Below, one piece after another: positions 21,338 to 33,855 of a stretch of DNA of 64,000 bases. The stretch spans positions 15,567,001 to 15,631,000 of the forward strand of contig CM055318.2 in NCBI GenBank assembly GCA_029255685.2, in the 5' to 3' direction. The translations under genes and the position numbers were made by a program. The notes beneath the pieces are model-generated. The model was not told where the DNA came from. It saw only the letters and a list, made by a program, of their open reading frames with translations, and ran no database searches. The stretch's first letter is position 1. Each line of letters begins with the position of its first letter. Source of the DNA: Silene conica. Taxonomy: Eukaryota > Streptophyta > Magnoliopsida > Caryophyllales > Caryophyllaceae.

Positions 21338-21626
21338 CTACAATGAATACCCCTTTTGAGGAAGATTTATTATAATAAAAATATAAATAACATTGTTACT
21401 TGAGTATATTTAATGGAGCTTTTTTGTCATGGAATATTGGCATGTTGCCATCATTTCAACAAATTATTTTGACTCTTCTAACAATAAATGACAATAATCA
21501 ATATCAGTCCCACCATGAATTTGGTTTGGTTAAGATGAATTATGATATGAATTTATATAGGTTAAAATCCGCTAATACAATAAAGGTAGATTAACACAAA
21601 AAAAAAACAAAAAAAAAAAAAAAAAG

Positions 21627-21923
21627 TTAACAAATATAATCTCAACTATCATTCATATTCTCAAAATCATCTCAACTATCAATATTCGTGCAATAATCTC
21701 AACTTTCATATCACCCTTCTCAAAATAGTTTAGTGTGACTGGTAAGGGTTAAGAAAAATTATGAATATTGCGGGAATATTAATAGTTGAAATTATGTTGA
21801 AATGAGGAGTGATAGTTGAGATTATTTTGAGAAGAGTGATATAAAAGTTAGGATTATTGCGGGATTATTAATAGTTGACATTATTTTGAGAAGAAGTCTG
21901 ATAGTTGGAATTATATTTGTTAA
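21627..21923. mobile_element. Small inverted-repeat MITE
   Basis: Starts TTAACAAATATAATCTCAAC and ends with the imperfect inverse, GTTGGAATTATATTTGTTAA. Further repeats of AATCTCAACTATC and TTCTCAAAAT in both orientations lie inside. An A-run of about 30 bases directly precedes it. No protein potential. Confidence 0.7.
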
Positions 21924-22596
21924 ATTTTCCAAAAAGAAATGTGTTACTGAAATCTAGGATTAAAAAGAATAAAAAATATTTAAAGACGGTTTATTCCATA
22001 AGATATGATTAATTTCGCTATATAGACATTGACATGTAACAAAATTGAATGAGTAAACTAAAATCGTGTCCAAGCATAAATTGGTGTCTATCGGTGGTTG
22101 CGTGTGAAATTGAAATGTACTAACATTTGAATATTACGAAATTATGATAAAGTCTTAAGCTTTTTATAATTTCAATATTGGGAAAATTCTCGATTTTTTG
22201 TATTTAAAAAAAAAAGACTTTACCCGGTATTCCAGTATAATATGCCTGTGGGAGGATTATAAATCCGAGATACTATCACCAATTTTATAGTTTTTGAGAA
22301 TCACAATGATGCCTTTGACTTTTGTTTTTAAAATGATGAGTATTGTTATAAAGTTTCAAACTTCAATTATTAAAACATAAAGATAAAAAAAATTACAATA
22401 TAATTAAAAAAAATACATTTCAATTTAGTTAAATTTTAGTTTTGATAGACAAATAAAATATAATTTAACTTATAAATTTTAATAAGTTTAGAAAAAATAA
22501 ACACTTACTCAAATAAATCAAATAGTACTAAGACGTATCATGTATGTTCATTTTTGTTATAATATGCAATTGTTGCATTTTGTATTTGATTAACGT
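21924..22596. other. AT-rich intergenic DNA, nothing recognised
   Basis: No coding stretch, repeat border or RNA gene seen. Confidence 0.5.
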
Positions 22597-23432
22597 AATT
22601 GCTAAATCTCGCACACTAATTTGCTTAATCCAACACAATTTTATGCTAAATTTCCATAATTGCCCTTAACCAAAATAAAATTTTAAAAAATTAAAAAGAC
22701 TTTTCTCCCCTAAACCTAATCGATCTCTTATTTGTTTGAAAATTGTGTATCGTAATTTGCACGTATCAAATGTAACCTCGTCGTTTCACCTTCGTTTTGG
22801 TTGAATATGTCCCCATGAGCAAGATTTGCCTTTCGATGAGCAAGATTTGCCTTTAACTATATTAAAATTACTGCCCAACCTTTCTCCTAATATGGCCCAA
22901 GAATTAGTGGATGCCTTACACCCCTGACTCAAGCAAGATCTCAAAGTTAATTAGCCTTCTTCTCGTATAATAAGGAACTTACTGGTAAAGGATGCTTTCA
23001 TGCTTAGTCTTGAGGATGCCTTCTTCTACCAAATTAAGTTCTCTCAAATAAACATTCATCTTCCATGCTTAGTCTTTTCCAAATCATGCGGCAACTTGAC
23101 GGAATTATTACCGGAAAGTGATGTCATACTGACCCGAGAAATGCTCAAGAAATGTTCTCGCCGGAGTAACATAAATAAAGTTGGGGAGATAAGAGGGGAA
23201 GTGTCGGCGCCGTTACAGATTGGCGCGGGGATGGGGTGTAGAGAGGTTACTGTCGGAGCAATGGATATGGTGGGAGGTGCGGTGCCAATGAAATTGATTT
23301 AGGGTTTTTATTCTTCTTGTTTCTCTCTCTTATTTCACAGTTGGAGGTGAAAAATGAAAAGGGCATATTCGGAATAAGAGTGAAAATTGTGCGGGATTAA
23401 GTAAAATGTTGTGCGGGATTTAGCACGTCCCT
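22597..23432. mobile_element. Inverted-repeat element with GCTAAATCYCGCAC ends
   Basis: The left end GCTAAATCTCGCACACTAAT matches the inverse of the right end (GCTAAATCCCGCACAACATT), and both continue with AATCCCGCACAATTTT-like blocks for about 60 bp. The interior has a short gene-like piece (about 22800-23300) with no recognised domain. No target duplication is certain. Confidence 0.6.
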
Positions 23433-23619
23433 TGATTAATTACTCAATTAAAGACAAAAGTGAAAATCCAATGAATTTACAATTTTTGTCTAAGAAAATC
23501 TTGATTTTCCGAATTATAATTCTACATTTTTACCAACTTATTGTACCGATAGCCGATAGGGCGAAAAGTTCATAATTGGGAATTTACAATTTTTGTCACT
23601 CGTACAAATTGAATTGTTT

Positions 23620-24070
23620 GCTAGGTAGCACCGACACGGACACGGATACGGGACACGACATATCATGAAATTTAAGACACGGGATACGGCATTTAAATTT
23701 AATAAAATATAAATTTATAGTTATAAATTTTTGATTTATTTTTGTAAAAGTATTTGATATTAATTTTAAATAAGTGAATGTAAAATTTGCATAATAAATT
23801 TATTAATAACCAAATATCGTGGACACGCGACGGCCGACGGACATGGCTCAAATATCATGGACACGCGTCGGACACGTGCCCAAATAAATGTAGGAAGTTA
23901 GACACGGCTGTTTAGGTGTCGGACACGTTTCGGCGTGTGTCCGTGGACTGTCGGCTCAAATATCATGGACACGCGTCGGACACGTGCCCAAATAAATGTA
24001 GAAAGTTAGACACGTTTCGGCGTGTGTCCGTGGACTGTCGGTGTCGGACACGGTACGACTCATTAGGAGA
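23620..24070 (+). repeat. Dispersed CACGACACGG-rich repeat, copy 2
   Basis: Reiterated GACACGG, GGACACGTG and GTCGGACACG motifs, with an internal duplication: the block at about 23845-23880 recurs at about 23955-23995. The left part matches the inverse of 60-268. Several motifs contain CACGTG. No inverted ends or target duplication found. Confidence 0.6.
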
Positions 24071-24937
24071 CCTAGATTATTGATTATGGAGTATTTGTTG
24101 ATTTATTTGGGCAATTAGCGCTAAGTATCCAATTAGTTGGGTAATTGGTGTTGAATTCTAACCCTAATCATTTCCGCATAAGCGGTACCTCTCATGGATG
24201 AACTTTACATTTCGTAATTACCCAAATAGTTGGAAATCAACCTTAATTACCAAATTAATTGGACAATCAAAGCTAATTACCCAAAAAATTCGTCCTATAG
24301 AGTGATACAGATACACTAGTAGTACAGTATTACTCCATAATAATACTCTGCAGGTCATTAAATTCCACAATAATCGTCACTTGCTTAAAGGTTAGCTCCT
24401 AAACAACTTCTGCCGACAATTTCCTTTTATTTCTCCGATTACTTCTAATTTACTCCCTACCAAAAGCAATCTTTTTCTTTAATTCCTTAAAATATCAGAT
24501 AACAAATTCTCATTTACGGGTCAAATAAAACTCATATAAAAAGGTACGATAGACTATTTTGTTTTATCTACCACATATATATCCATCAAAAGAGAGACGG
24601 CATATATAACCGTCACAAAAAAGACTAATACGGAGTATCAAAGTATCTAGAGTCATACCTTTGACTGCTTAAAGAATTTTGTTTGTTTAACTTTACGTTT
24701 CAAAAGTCATAAAGTTTCCCAAACACATTTTTATGGAGTTGTATACGTTTTTTAAAATTCCATCGCAAAACAGAAAAGAATAAAATCCGCAGGAAATGCA
24801 ACGACAATAATTAAAGCACAATAGAAACATTAATAATAAGAGGAGCGAAATAAAGATGAAAATGAGAAAATCAATCAATATCCAGAATCCTCAATCAGAT
24901 ACAATACAATCACAAACAAGAATGTGGGTGAACCGAA
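24071..24937. other. Intergenic DNA downstream of the 86-codon gene
   Basis: Includes the probable 3' UTR of the minus-strand gene at 24938-25198 (left of 24938). Otherwise AT-rich without recognised content. Confidence 0.5.
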
Positions 24938-25198
24938 TCAAATAATAGAATAAAGAATCAAATCATTGTTATCGTTAACCGGTTTACAAGTCCTCGAGAT
25001 AGTAAAATCAGCGCCACCGCGGCCGGCATCAGCAACCCCAAAATTGGAAGCCGAACCCGAAGCCGAACCCAAACCTAATTGGTCTTGACCTTGGTTAGCC
25101 GGAGGGTGATAATACAACCTGGCAGTCTGGGGACAATGGGAATGAAACCGAGCAGCAATTCTGACGCCAACATCAATCAACTCTGTGTATTTCCCCAT
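24938..25198 (-). CDS. Small conserved plant protein of unknown function (86 residues)
   Basis: An intronless frame starting at the ATG at 25196-25198. The N-terminal segment [18 protein letters not shown], then [13 protein letters not shown], then a variable Gly/Ser/Ala-rich middle, and the C-terminal DLILYSII follow the pattern of a family of short uncharacterised proteins I remember from many land plants, conserved at both ends and variable in the middle. I chose this ATG because upstream in-frame codons give a Phe-rich, unconserved stretch and because the family starts with MGK. No signal peptide or membrane helix. A TATA box lies about 180 bp upstream. Function unknown. The match to the family is from memory of its conserved motifs. 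Confidence 0.8.
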   Translation of the reverse strand: MGKYTELIDVGVRIAARFHSHCPQTARLYYHPPANQGQDQLGLGSASGSASNFGVADAGRGGADFTISRTCKPVNDNNDLILYSII

Positions 25199-25377
25199 TT
25201 TGTAGTTGTATTTGTGGTTTGAAATAGTCTCTCCCTTTGAATAATTTGCAATAAAAATGAAGAGAGAGAAAAAAGGATGAAAGAAGAAGGTGAAAAAACT
25301 AGAAGACGTCAATATTGTAGCCCATGTAAAATGGGAGAGAGGAATGAGATACTTTGGAAGAAATGTGGGAAATGAGA

Positions 25378-25385
25378 TTTATATA
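25378..25385 (-). promoter_or_regulatory. TATA box of the 86-codon gene
   Basis: The minus strand reads CTATATATAAATC, a good plant TATA box, about 180 bp upstream of the ATG. This fits a 5' UTR of about 150 bp that includes a GA-rich stretch at 25253-25300. Confidence 0.55.
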
Positions 25386-25874
25386 TAGTAGGCGAGATGG
25401 GGAATGAATTAGGGATTTTCCAACTTGTTAGGTGGACATTTTCCTATGTTATTTCTTTGGGCTTTTCATCGCCCTATAGTGGGGTCCAAAACCCATTACA
25501 TTATGTCAATTTGACTTTATTCCCAAAATTTTAACACAAATTTTAATGAGGAGCAACTTTTCTTTATCACCGTGTTATAGCATAACATTGATACAAAACA
25601 AGACAAGTCCAAAAATATATTTATTTTATGTTTTAATTTCTTTTTAATTACCCAATATTTTATAATAAAAATCAAAATCTTTAAATGTACAATTTATCTC
25701 ACATCATCATATACTTTACTAATGCAGAAAACATCCGCTGACATGGCATCATTAAAAATAACCTTTGTTTGACGTGGCACGATTTCAGAGCTACTGTAAG
25801 ATTTCCAAAAAAAATTTAAAAAGAATGAATATAGTTAATATTATCAAGAATATTCTAATTAAGTAAAGCCGTTA

Positions 25875-27771
25875 TCATTATATATATAAAAGAATCTTGG
25901 AAAAATGTCTATGTGGCACGATGTGGATTCAGAATTAGGCTAATGCAAGTCTCTCATTCAATCTCATAATTTTAGTTTTTTTAAACCAATCATGTTTAAC
26001 TGCGTAGGCCATCTTTCCACATCAACAAACTAAAACAAATAAAAAATTGAAATTAATTGAGAACCACGTAATTACCGTGCATAATTAATATAATTGTAAT
26101 TAATTAATTTGGTTAACAATTCTCAAAACTATTAAAAAAACGGTTTTACTCATTGCAGTACCCAAGTCATCGCAATACCCAAAAACACCAATAATTAAGT
26201 CCTACTATTTGCCGCTTTCTCATACTTTCCTCTTGGTATTTTTTTATCTTATTTTACTCTATTTCATTTTTTTTTGTGAACATACATTAATTACAAAATA
26301 CCTATAACTACTAATCATCAATTCTGTGAAACCAACCACCTTATCAAATTGTCTTCCAAAAACCTTTTACTTTCTCAATGTTGCTCGAAAATCTCGAAGG
26401 TGAATAACATCTTTTTCTTCTCCTCTTTTTTCTTCTCCTCTTTTGTATTCTCAATAAACTCCACGAAAATCACAGTTGTCTTCTACTTTTTAAGACCTAA
26501 AGTAGACAAATTAAATAAATAAAATTTCTGGTTATATAATAATTATAATTTGTCCTCTTCTTTTAAAAAAAACTACACAACCCCATTATTTTTCACGGGT
26601 GTTACACTAATGAATTAAAGGAACAGTGAACTAAAAAACAACAAAGCGGTTATAATGAATAAGGAAATAATGTGAAATCGGTTATAATGAAATATATAAT
26701 TAAGCAACACCAATATGAATTGATTTTTGAATAAGAAAAACTCATATAATTAAAATTGGTTATACTGAAATATATATACTCGGTATGAAACGGAATAAAT
26801 TATAATGAAATAATGTGAAATTTGGAAATGTGGAATGAAAGTAGTTCACGAAACCACCTACCGATAAAGACAGTATTTATCACTCAAAATTGTTCAATTA
26901 TAATACAACAACAAATCAGCTTGCACTATTAATGCAATTACTATAAAAAAAAATCAGATTTCGAAAAAAATGTAATTATAAAACAATTATATTAGGTATT
27001 TACATTTTATCAGAATTACTTGGAATTTAATTTAGAGTATTGCCAAAATAATAATTACCACATCATTACAAATTTAGAATTTTTGTCGAAAACACGATAA
27101 ACGCGCACTTCTAAACCATTAAAGCAGCACAGCTCTATAGAGCAATTAACAAATGATGCTACTGTTGTTTTTGTATTCAATTTTTGTTTTTAGTTATTTC
27201 TACTCAATTTTCGGTGTTCATCTATATTAGATTTTGACTCTTTCATTGTTTTGGGGTATGATTTATATTGATAATGTTTTAGGTAGTCCATCTTTCCCGT
27301 TAAGTTTGAAAGAAGACAATTTCCTTTAGCAGTTTCATTTGGAATGACTATTAACAAGAGTCAAGGGCAATCTTTATCCCGTGTTGGTCCTTATCTTCCT
27401 AGATCACTCTTCACCCATGGACAGTTGTACGTTGCTATCTCCCGGGTTACAAATAAGGATGGTCTAAAAGTCCTTATTTTAAATGACGACAAACACATGT
27501 CTACTATAACAAGTAATGTTGTTTACAAGGAGATTTTCGAGAAACTATGGGTTTCTCTTAGACGTTCCAGTTTTTATATCCTACTCTATAGTACTTTGTA
27601 TTTGAAAATAAAAACTTTTATCTTATTATATATAGACATTTTTTATTTATTTTTATTAAAACATTTACATATACACCACAACCGTTATTAGCTTATTTAA
27701 CAATTTAATTGATCTTTCTCTATAAAAATTGAATTGAACAATCCCGTGAATTTTCACGGGTGTTAAACTAG
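25875..27771 (+). mobile_element. Helitron with a truncated PIF1 helicase
   Basis: Begins with TC in the typical TCATTATATATATAAAAGAA context, preceded by A. Ends with an 8-bp hairpin (CCCGTGAATTTTCACGGG, 27743-27760) followed by TGTTAAACTAG and then T. These are standard Helitron ends with insertion between A and T. At 1.9 kb it is far shorter than an autonomous Helitron and retains only the end of the helicase. Confidence 0.85.
27283..27552 (+). pseudogene. C-terminal remnant of Helitron PIF1-type helicase
   Basis: The translation contains FPVKFERRQFPLAVSFG, MTINKSQGQSLSRVG, YLPRSLFTHGQLYVAISRVT and GLKVLI. These are the last conserved motifs of the PIF1 helicase of plant RepHel proteins. 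The Rep domain and the helicase N-terminal motifs are missing, so it is a relic. It lies just inside the 3' end of the Helitron, its normal place. Confidence 0.88.
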
Positions 27772-29253
27772 TTAATTACTACAGTCAACAGGCCCATCCC
27801 ATTATCATAATCATATATCATATTCCATATAAAATTTCATGATTCTACACGTATATGCAATTAATAGTCAAGATTGCAATATTCTATAATATTCCTTAAT
27901 AATATTCCACGATATTATGGAATATTGTTTTAAAAATAGATAGATAGAAAATTATATATCATATTCCATATAATGATTTAAATTAGGCCCGTAAAGTTCA
28001 CGGGTCAGAATAATTACTCTTCCTCGGTATATACACTAATGTGAGCGTCGTAATATATTAGACTATATTTTCGATTTAATGTAAGACGACTATTCACGTG
28101 AATGCGAAACATTTTAACAATTACGGAATATTTATTTAATATAGTAATTGAATGGTCATTTAATAAATTTGGAATGCCTTCGTGCAAGACGTCGCACTCA
28201 ATAACTATTATTTACTATATGAACATCTTTACTAAATATAATCAAAAATACGTTTTTTAACCCAATAATTAATTTGTTTATCTCCAATATTATTAACTAT
28301 ATTCATCTAAAATTTAAAAAACAGACCCGTGAATTTCACGGGTTACAACGTAGTTTTATACGTTTTACTACAATATCACATTTATACCTTCTCATTTTTT
28401 CCTACTACAATATCACATTTATACCTTCTCATTTTTTCCTCCCATTTTCCTTATCTAATCTTTCTAATTGTTTCTCTTTAATTTCAAACAATTAAGCCAC
28501 TACTTAGCGGTTATGCAATTTGTTCATAAATTATCTTTACGAATACAAATAATTATGCAATTTGTTCATACATTGATAAGTTAGTTTGATAAATACAAAT
28601 AATTATGTATTATGCTAATAAATTATGCAATTTGTTCATAAATTATCTTTACGACATCGTAGGTACAACGTTAAAAGAAGACATTAAATTAAAAAATTAA
28701 AAAGCAAAACATTGTTAAATAAACTGATACACATAACATACATGATACACTACACTGAACCAAAAAACTTCAACTATAAACGATGAATCATGTACTACGC
28801 GTGACTAACAATAAGGGGTTGTTTGATTGACATTTTAAAAATACATGAATTGTAAATTCAGATGATTTACAATAATATATCTTGTTTAGTTGACATATAT
28901 TTTAAAAATGGAGGAATTAGAAATTCTTAAGAACTTTCAATGCCTACGTGATGTTGGAAGTTCCTTGATCAACCAAACGACTCCTAACACTACATAGTAT
29001 TGACCACCTTTAAAAACAATTCGACCGTACGTGTAGTGTCTCACCAGTCAACTCTTTTCGTCCAACCTAACTGTCATCAGTATTGTCGTCGAACTGCCCT
29101 CTCCTGCACCTATCACCGTACCACTTCCCATTACCACAGTACAACTGAATGACAAATAGCGGTACCGCCATACTACTGCTCCAACGACGATCGTTGAACC
29201 ACACTGGCGACACCTGGCCATAAACCAACATGTCATACAAATTAGCCCTTAAC
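27772..29253. other. AT-rich intergenic DNA with Helitron-like hairpins and short tandem repeats
   Basis: Hairpins GCCCGTAAAGTTCACGGG (about 27987; on the minus strand followed by CCTAAT, a possible Helitron 3' end) and CCCGTGAATTTCACGGG (about 28325) occur. A unit of about 36 bp is duplicated in tandem at 28369-28440, and AATTATGCAATTTGTTCATA recurs three times at 28500-28650. No gene seen. Confidence 0.5.
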
Positions 29254-29784
29254 TAGGGGTGTAACCGAGCCGATTTGAGTTCGAGCACGGGTGGGCTTGG
29301 AATCGGCTCAGAAGTTTGAACTTGAGCTTGGAATCGGCTCGGAATTATCCGAGCTTAAAAAATCAAAGCTCTGAATCAGCTTAGATTAGGCTCGAGCTCA
29401 ACTCGAGCTCTATTCGAGCCCGGTTAAATAATTTATTTCTTTACTTTCTTGAACTTGTAAGTCAAAATAAAAATAAATATATTTTAATACAAATGCAAAT
29501 ATAAAATAGTTATTATCTATAAGAAACATATGATTATAAATGTTAAAATGATATTTTATTAAGAACAATAAAAATCACAAAATGACAAAATAACTAAAAA
29601 TAATAGATAAAACGAGTCTTACCGAACTTCCGATTTCGAGCTCTACTAAGCTCGAAATCGGCTCGGATTTGGTCCACCCCGACTCGGAATCGGCTCGGAA
29701 TTAGTTTTGACCGATTTCGAGCCGAGTTTTGACCGAGCTGATTCCGAGGGCTCTACGAGCCGGCTCAGATCATTTACAGCCCTA
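29254..29784. mobile_element. hAT MITE with perfect 8-bp target duplication
   Basis: Begins TAGGGGTGTAACCGAGCC and ends GATCATTTACAGCCCTA, inverted hAT-type ends. CCCTTAAC is repeated on both sides (29246-29253 and 29785-29792). The subterminal regions are full of GAATCGGCTCGG motifs in both orientations, the probable transposase sites. 531 bp, no coding capacity. Confidence 0.92.
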
Positions 29785-30260
29785 CCCTTAACTATTCAGG
29801 CATGAACCTTAATTAAAAAGGATTCCCCTTTCTATAAAAGGAATGACATTTCAAGCCTTCTGATTAGCTGAAATTTTTCTTTTTTTTTTTAATTAAGAAA
29901 AAAAACTAAGATATCCCACTTACTCCCCCACTATCACCAAACTAATTAATTACTCTCTTTCTTCCTACTATTCTTCCCACTATCTCTTTTCTCTTATTCT
30001 ATTTTACTAACTAGTTTTAAACTCGTGCAAAATATGTACGGGTCGAAATTGCAAGCATTACCTTGGATACTGAAGCATATAAATTACCGTGATTAAATGT
30101 GCAATGCGGTGACAATGTAAATAGTCTATAATTTGATATTCGACGTACATACTATTTAAGTTACTAAGTATAATCATACGCTAAAAAAATATGTTACAAA
30201 TGTAAACGTAATATGTAACTTTACAAATATGTTACAAATGTAAACGTAATATGATCATTT

Positions 30261-31007
<747 letters not shown>

Positions 31008-31822
31008 GACTGTTGTATATCGTATTTTATCTTTTTTGGTATCTTAATTTGTATATGATTTGATTGAAAAATATAATGTAATTTAATTCTTGGACTGTAA
31101 TTATTTTTGCTATTTGTAATTTTTTGTTTTTCGAATTCAATTTTTGAACCGATATTATTTTTGTTGTTTGTAATTTTTTGTTTTTCGGATCTAATTTTTG
31201 GACCGATATTGTCTTTTATTTGACCGTTGTATATTGTTATTTAAATATTCGATGAGCAATAGTTTGATCGTATCGTATTTTATTATGACAATGACGAAAT
31301 GTAATACTGCTGCAATCGATTACGTAATTAGGAATGAGCAAAGATTAGAATACGTAATTATGGATGAGTAAAGGTCGGAATTAATTGTGAATATAGGAGA
31401 GAGGGAAATTAAATCAATGTAAAATTAGTGGGCCCAATCATTCCTTATTTTAAAGGACCAATGAGAGGGGTTTAAAATCTATTCCTTTTATCACAAAATC
31501 TTATTTGCGACGGAACTACCCGTCGCAAGCTTGCGACGGGTCAAATACGTACCGATTGGTTTAATGTGGGTCGGGTTAGCATTTATGACTCTAAGATTCT
31601 TGTCCCCTTCCTCTGCAAGTGGTATATTGTTGTACTAGGCAATTGTACTTTCAACAGTAATAAATTCCAATTATTGGAATTTAATACCCCAAACACATTA
31701 CCATTTTGGCGCCCAACATTCTCAAAAAAATGGATTCATCTTCTTCCTAAATAAACCTTCATTTTCTTCATATTACTATGACATTTTTTCGTCCAATATA
31801 TTAATCTTCATACTAATAAAGC

Positions 31823-31913
31823 ATGGATGCTCTGTCTGATATCATCATTGATGGTGGGATGGCTGATGAGAACGAAAATGATATTACGGTGCCAGGGAAT
31901 CCTATCATCAAAG
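31823..31913 (+). CDS. Possible first exon of an unknown gene in the MULE
   Basis: An ATG followed by about 30 codons (MDALSDIIIDGGMADENEND, then ITVPGNPIIKG) that ends at a GT. It lies 330 bp inside the left MULE end and points inward. The CACTA insertion 170 bp further on would have separated it from the rest. No matching downstream exon was identified, so this is weak. Confidence 0.25.
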
Positions 31914-32099
31914 GTTATGACAATTTCTTTTTAAATTTTTTATTAAATATGATATGATAACAATAGAGAATATTTAAATTTATTACCATAGATAACTTGA
32001 TGTAACTGATTTTCGTTCTTTTTTTAATTGTGATACTTTTCATGTTATTGTTGCACTGTAAATTTTTTGTCGTCTTGATATACACTAGTACAGAAATGA

Positions 32100-32535
32100 C
32101 ATACGGCCACGGTTAAAAAAGGCATATGGCTACGGTTTTGCAACCGTAGCAAATCAGGGGGTAGCCTTAGGTAGTTGAGAAATGGCTACGGTTGTCAACC
32201 GTAGCCATAAGTCTGGTTTTTGCTACGGTTATTAATTAATAACCGTAGCCATAAGTCTATTTTTGCGACGTTTAGTAATTAATAACCGTAGCCATAAGTC
32301 CATTTTTGCTACGGTTAATAATTAATAACCGTAGCCGTAAGTCCATTTTTTTGCTACAGATAGCAATTAATAACCGTAGCCGCAAATCTTTTTTTTGCTA
32401 CGGTTAATAATGAATAACCGTAGCCATAAGTCCTTTTTTTGATAGCGAGAAGTCCATTTAAGGCTACAGTTAGTAATTAATCACCGTAGCCATAAGTTAA
32501 TTTAATGCTACGGTTGGACAACCGTAGCCAAAGGC
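32100..32535. repeat. Left subterminal repeat array of the CACTA element
   Basis: About seven units of GCTACGGTTnnnAACCGTAGCC, each a near palindrome with a variable centre of 0-10 bp, spaced about 55-65 bp. They are the expected binding sites for the CACTA TNPA-type protein. Confidence 0.85.
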
Positions 32536-32748
32536 CATGCTTTTGTCCAAGCTAGAAATGTCGATTCGTCCAACTATTGTAACAAATGGAAGCAAAAATA
32601 ACTTTGTTTATTTTATAACAAAAACCAATGTGATCAGTGTATCTGCATACATATTTCCAATATAATTAAAGTTTTTGATAACATAATAACCTAATATTTC
32701 ATGATCACAAAATACACCAATACTCCTTAAAATACAAACGACAAATCC

Positions 32749-32830
32749 ATATCGATAGATCGCTTGTCATTTCTCTTTGTGCTTCTCTTGAAAATTTGAT
32801 GGCCTTCAACCGTCTTATTATTTTCTGCCT
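32749..32830 (-). pseudogene. Exon-like fragment, family unknown
   Basis: On the minus strand, after a CCGTAG acceptor, there is an open stretch reading AENNKTVEGHQIFKRSTKRN, then DKRSIDMDLS, then a stop. Basic and lysine/arginine-rich like a C-terminal nuclear localisation tail. It may be the last exon of one of the captured genes. Not recognised. Confidence 0.3.
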
Positions 32831-33855
32831 ACGGTAATAAGAGAATGAAAAGTGTCAAATAATAAACAATAACTTTAGAATTAAGATTCACCAACTCATC
32901 AACCCTAGCTACACTACCATATAGCTGAACAAACAAGTGCTTGTTAGTTATTGAAAAACGACGCATCCTAAACAACAAAAGTGACGTCAGTACACCTCGA
33001 AACACGACTAGTCCTAGAACAAAAGGTCATAAAAAGCAGAATGACACAATCCCTTGTGATTCTTCTTGTCATAAGAGACGGTACTCATAGCATTCAAGCA
33101 GCCTGCATGACATCATTCTACTAATAAACAATCCATCCTCAAGTTCAAATACTACTACTACTTCTAATAATAATAATCAATATAAAATGACTAGGATACA
33201 CCATTTTAACCTGAAGGGCATGCCATAACTTCGGGAAAATGATAATCACACTTTCAATTTTTTATTTTCCTTACAACGTTCTGCAAATTCCGAAACCCAT
33301 AACATAAGGCAAACCGCAGGACAGTTTTACCCTCAACCTCCATCAGGAAACATATATCAGTTTTTTCTTCTTTTCATCTCAAAAGTTAGCATCCAAAATA
33401 ATTGATCTAAATCTAATACAACTTAAACTCAACAGCAAGTATAAGATTGAAAACATTGATTGAATAGTTAAAAAAATGAAAAGGCTAAACAATGAGATAG
33501 CAATAATTCAATACATATTCTAGGGTGATAGATAGAACTTAGAAGAACTGGCTGATGTCAAACTACTTCAGATTTTACGTTCTTCGTCCCACTTCTATTG
33601 TCCCCATTTGACTTCGGTTGTCAATTTTGTGGACATTGAACAATGTTTCTCACAATTTATAATTGTTGAAAATTGACAGATAATATGAGAATAGTTGATT
33701 TCGTAAATCAAACATGCCAGATTTTCATGGTATCTATAACCTATGCTTATATTTGGAATCTAGATATACTAAACTGCTTTTATTTGGAATCTATAACCTA
33801 GCCTACTTCAAACAACTTACATGCAGATTAATCAGAGAGAAAATCAAGAACTTAC

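Noticed and set aside
23000-23302. 100-codon open frame inside the inverted-repeat element
   Set aside because: No recognised domain, mixed composition, and no supporting splice or UTR signals. At most a shuffled gene scrap.
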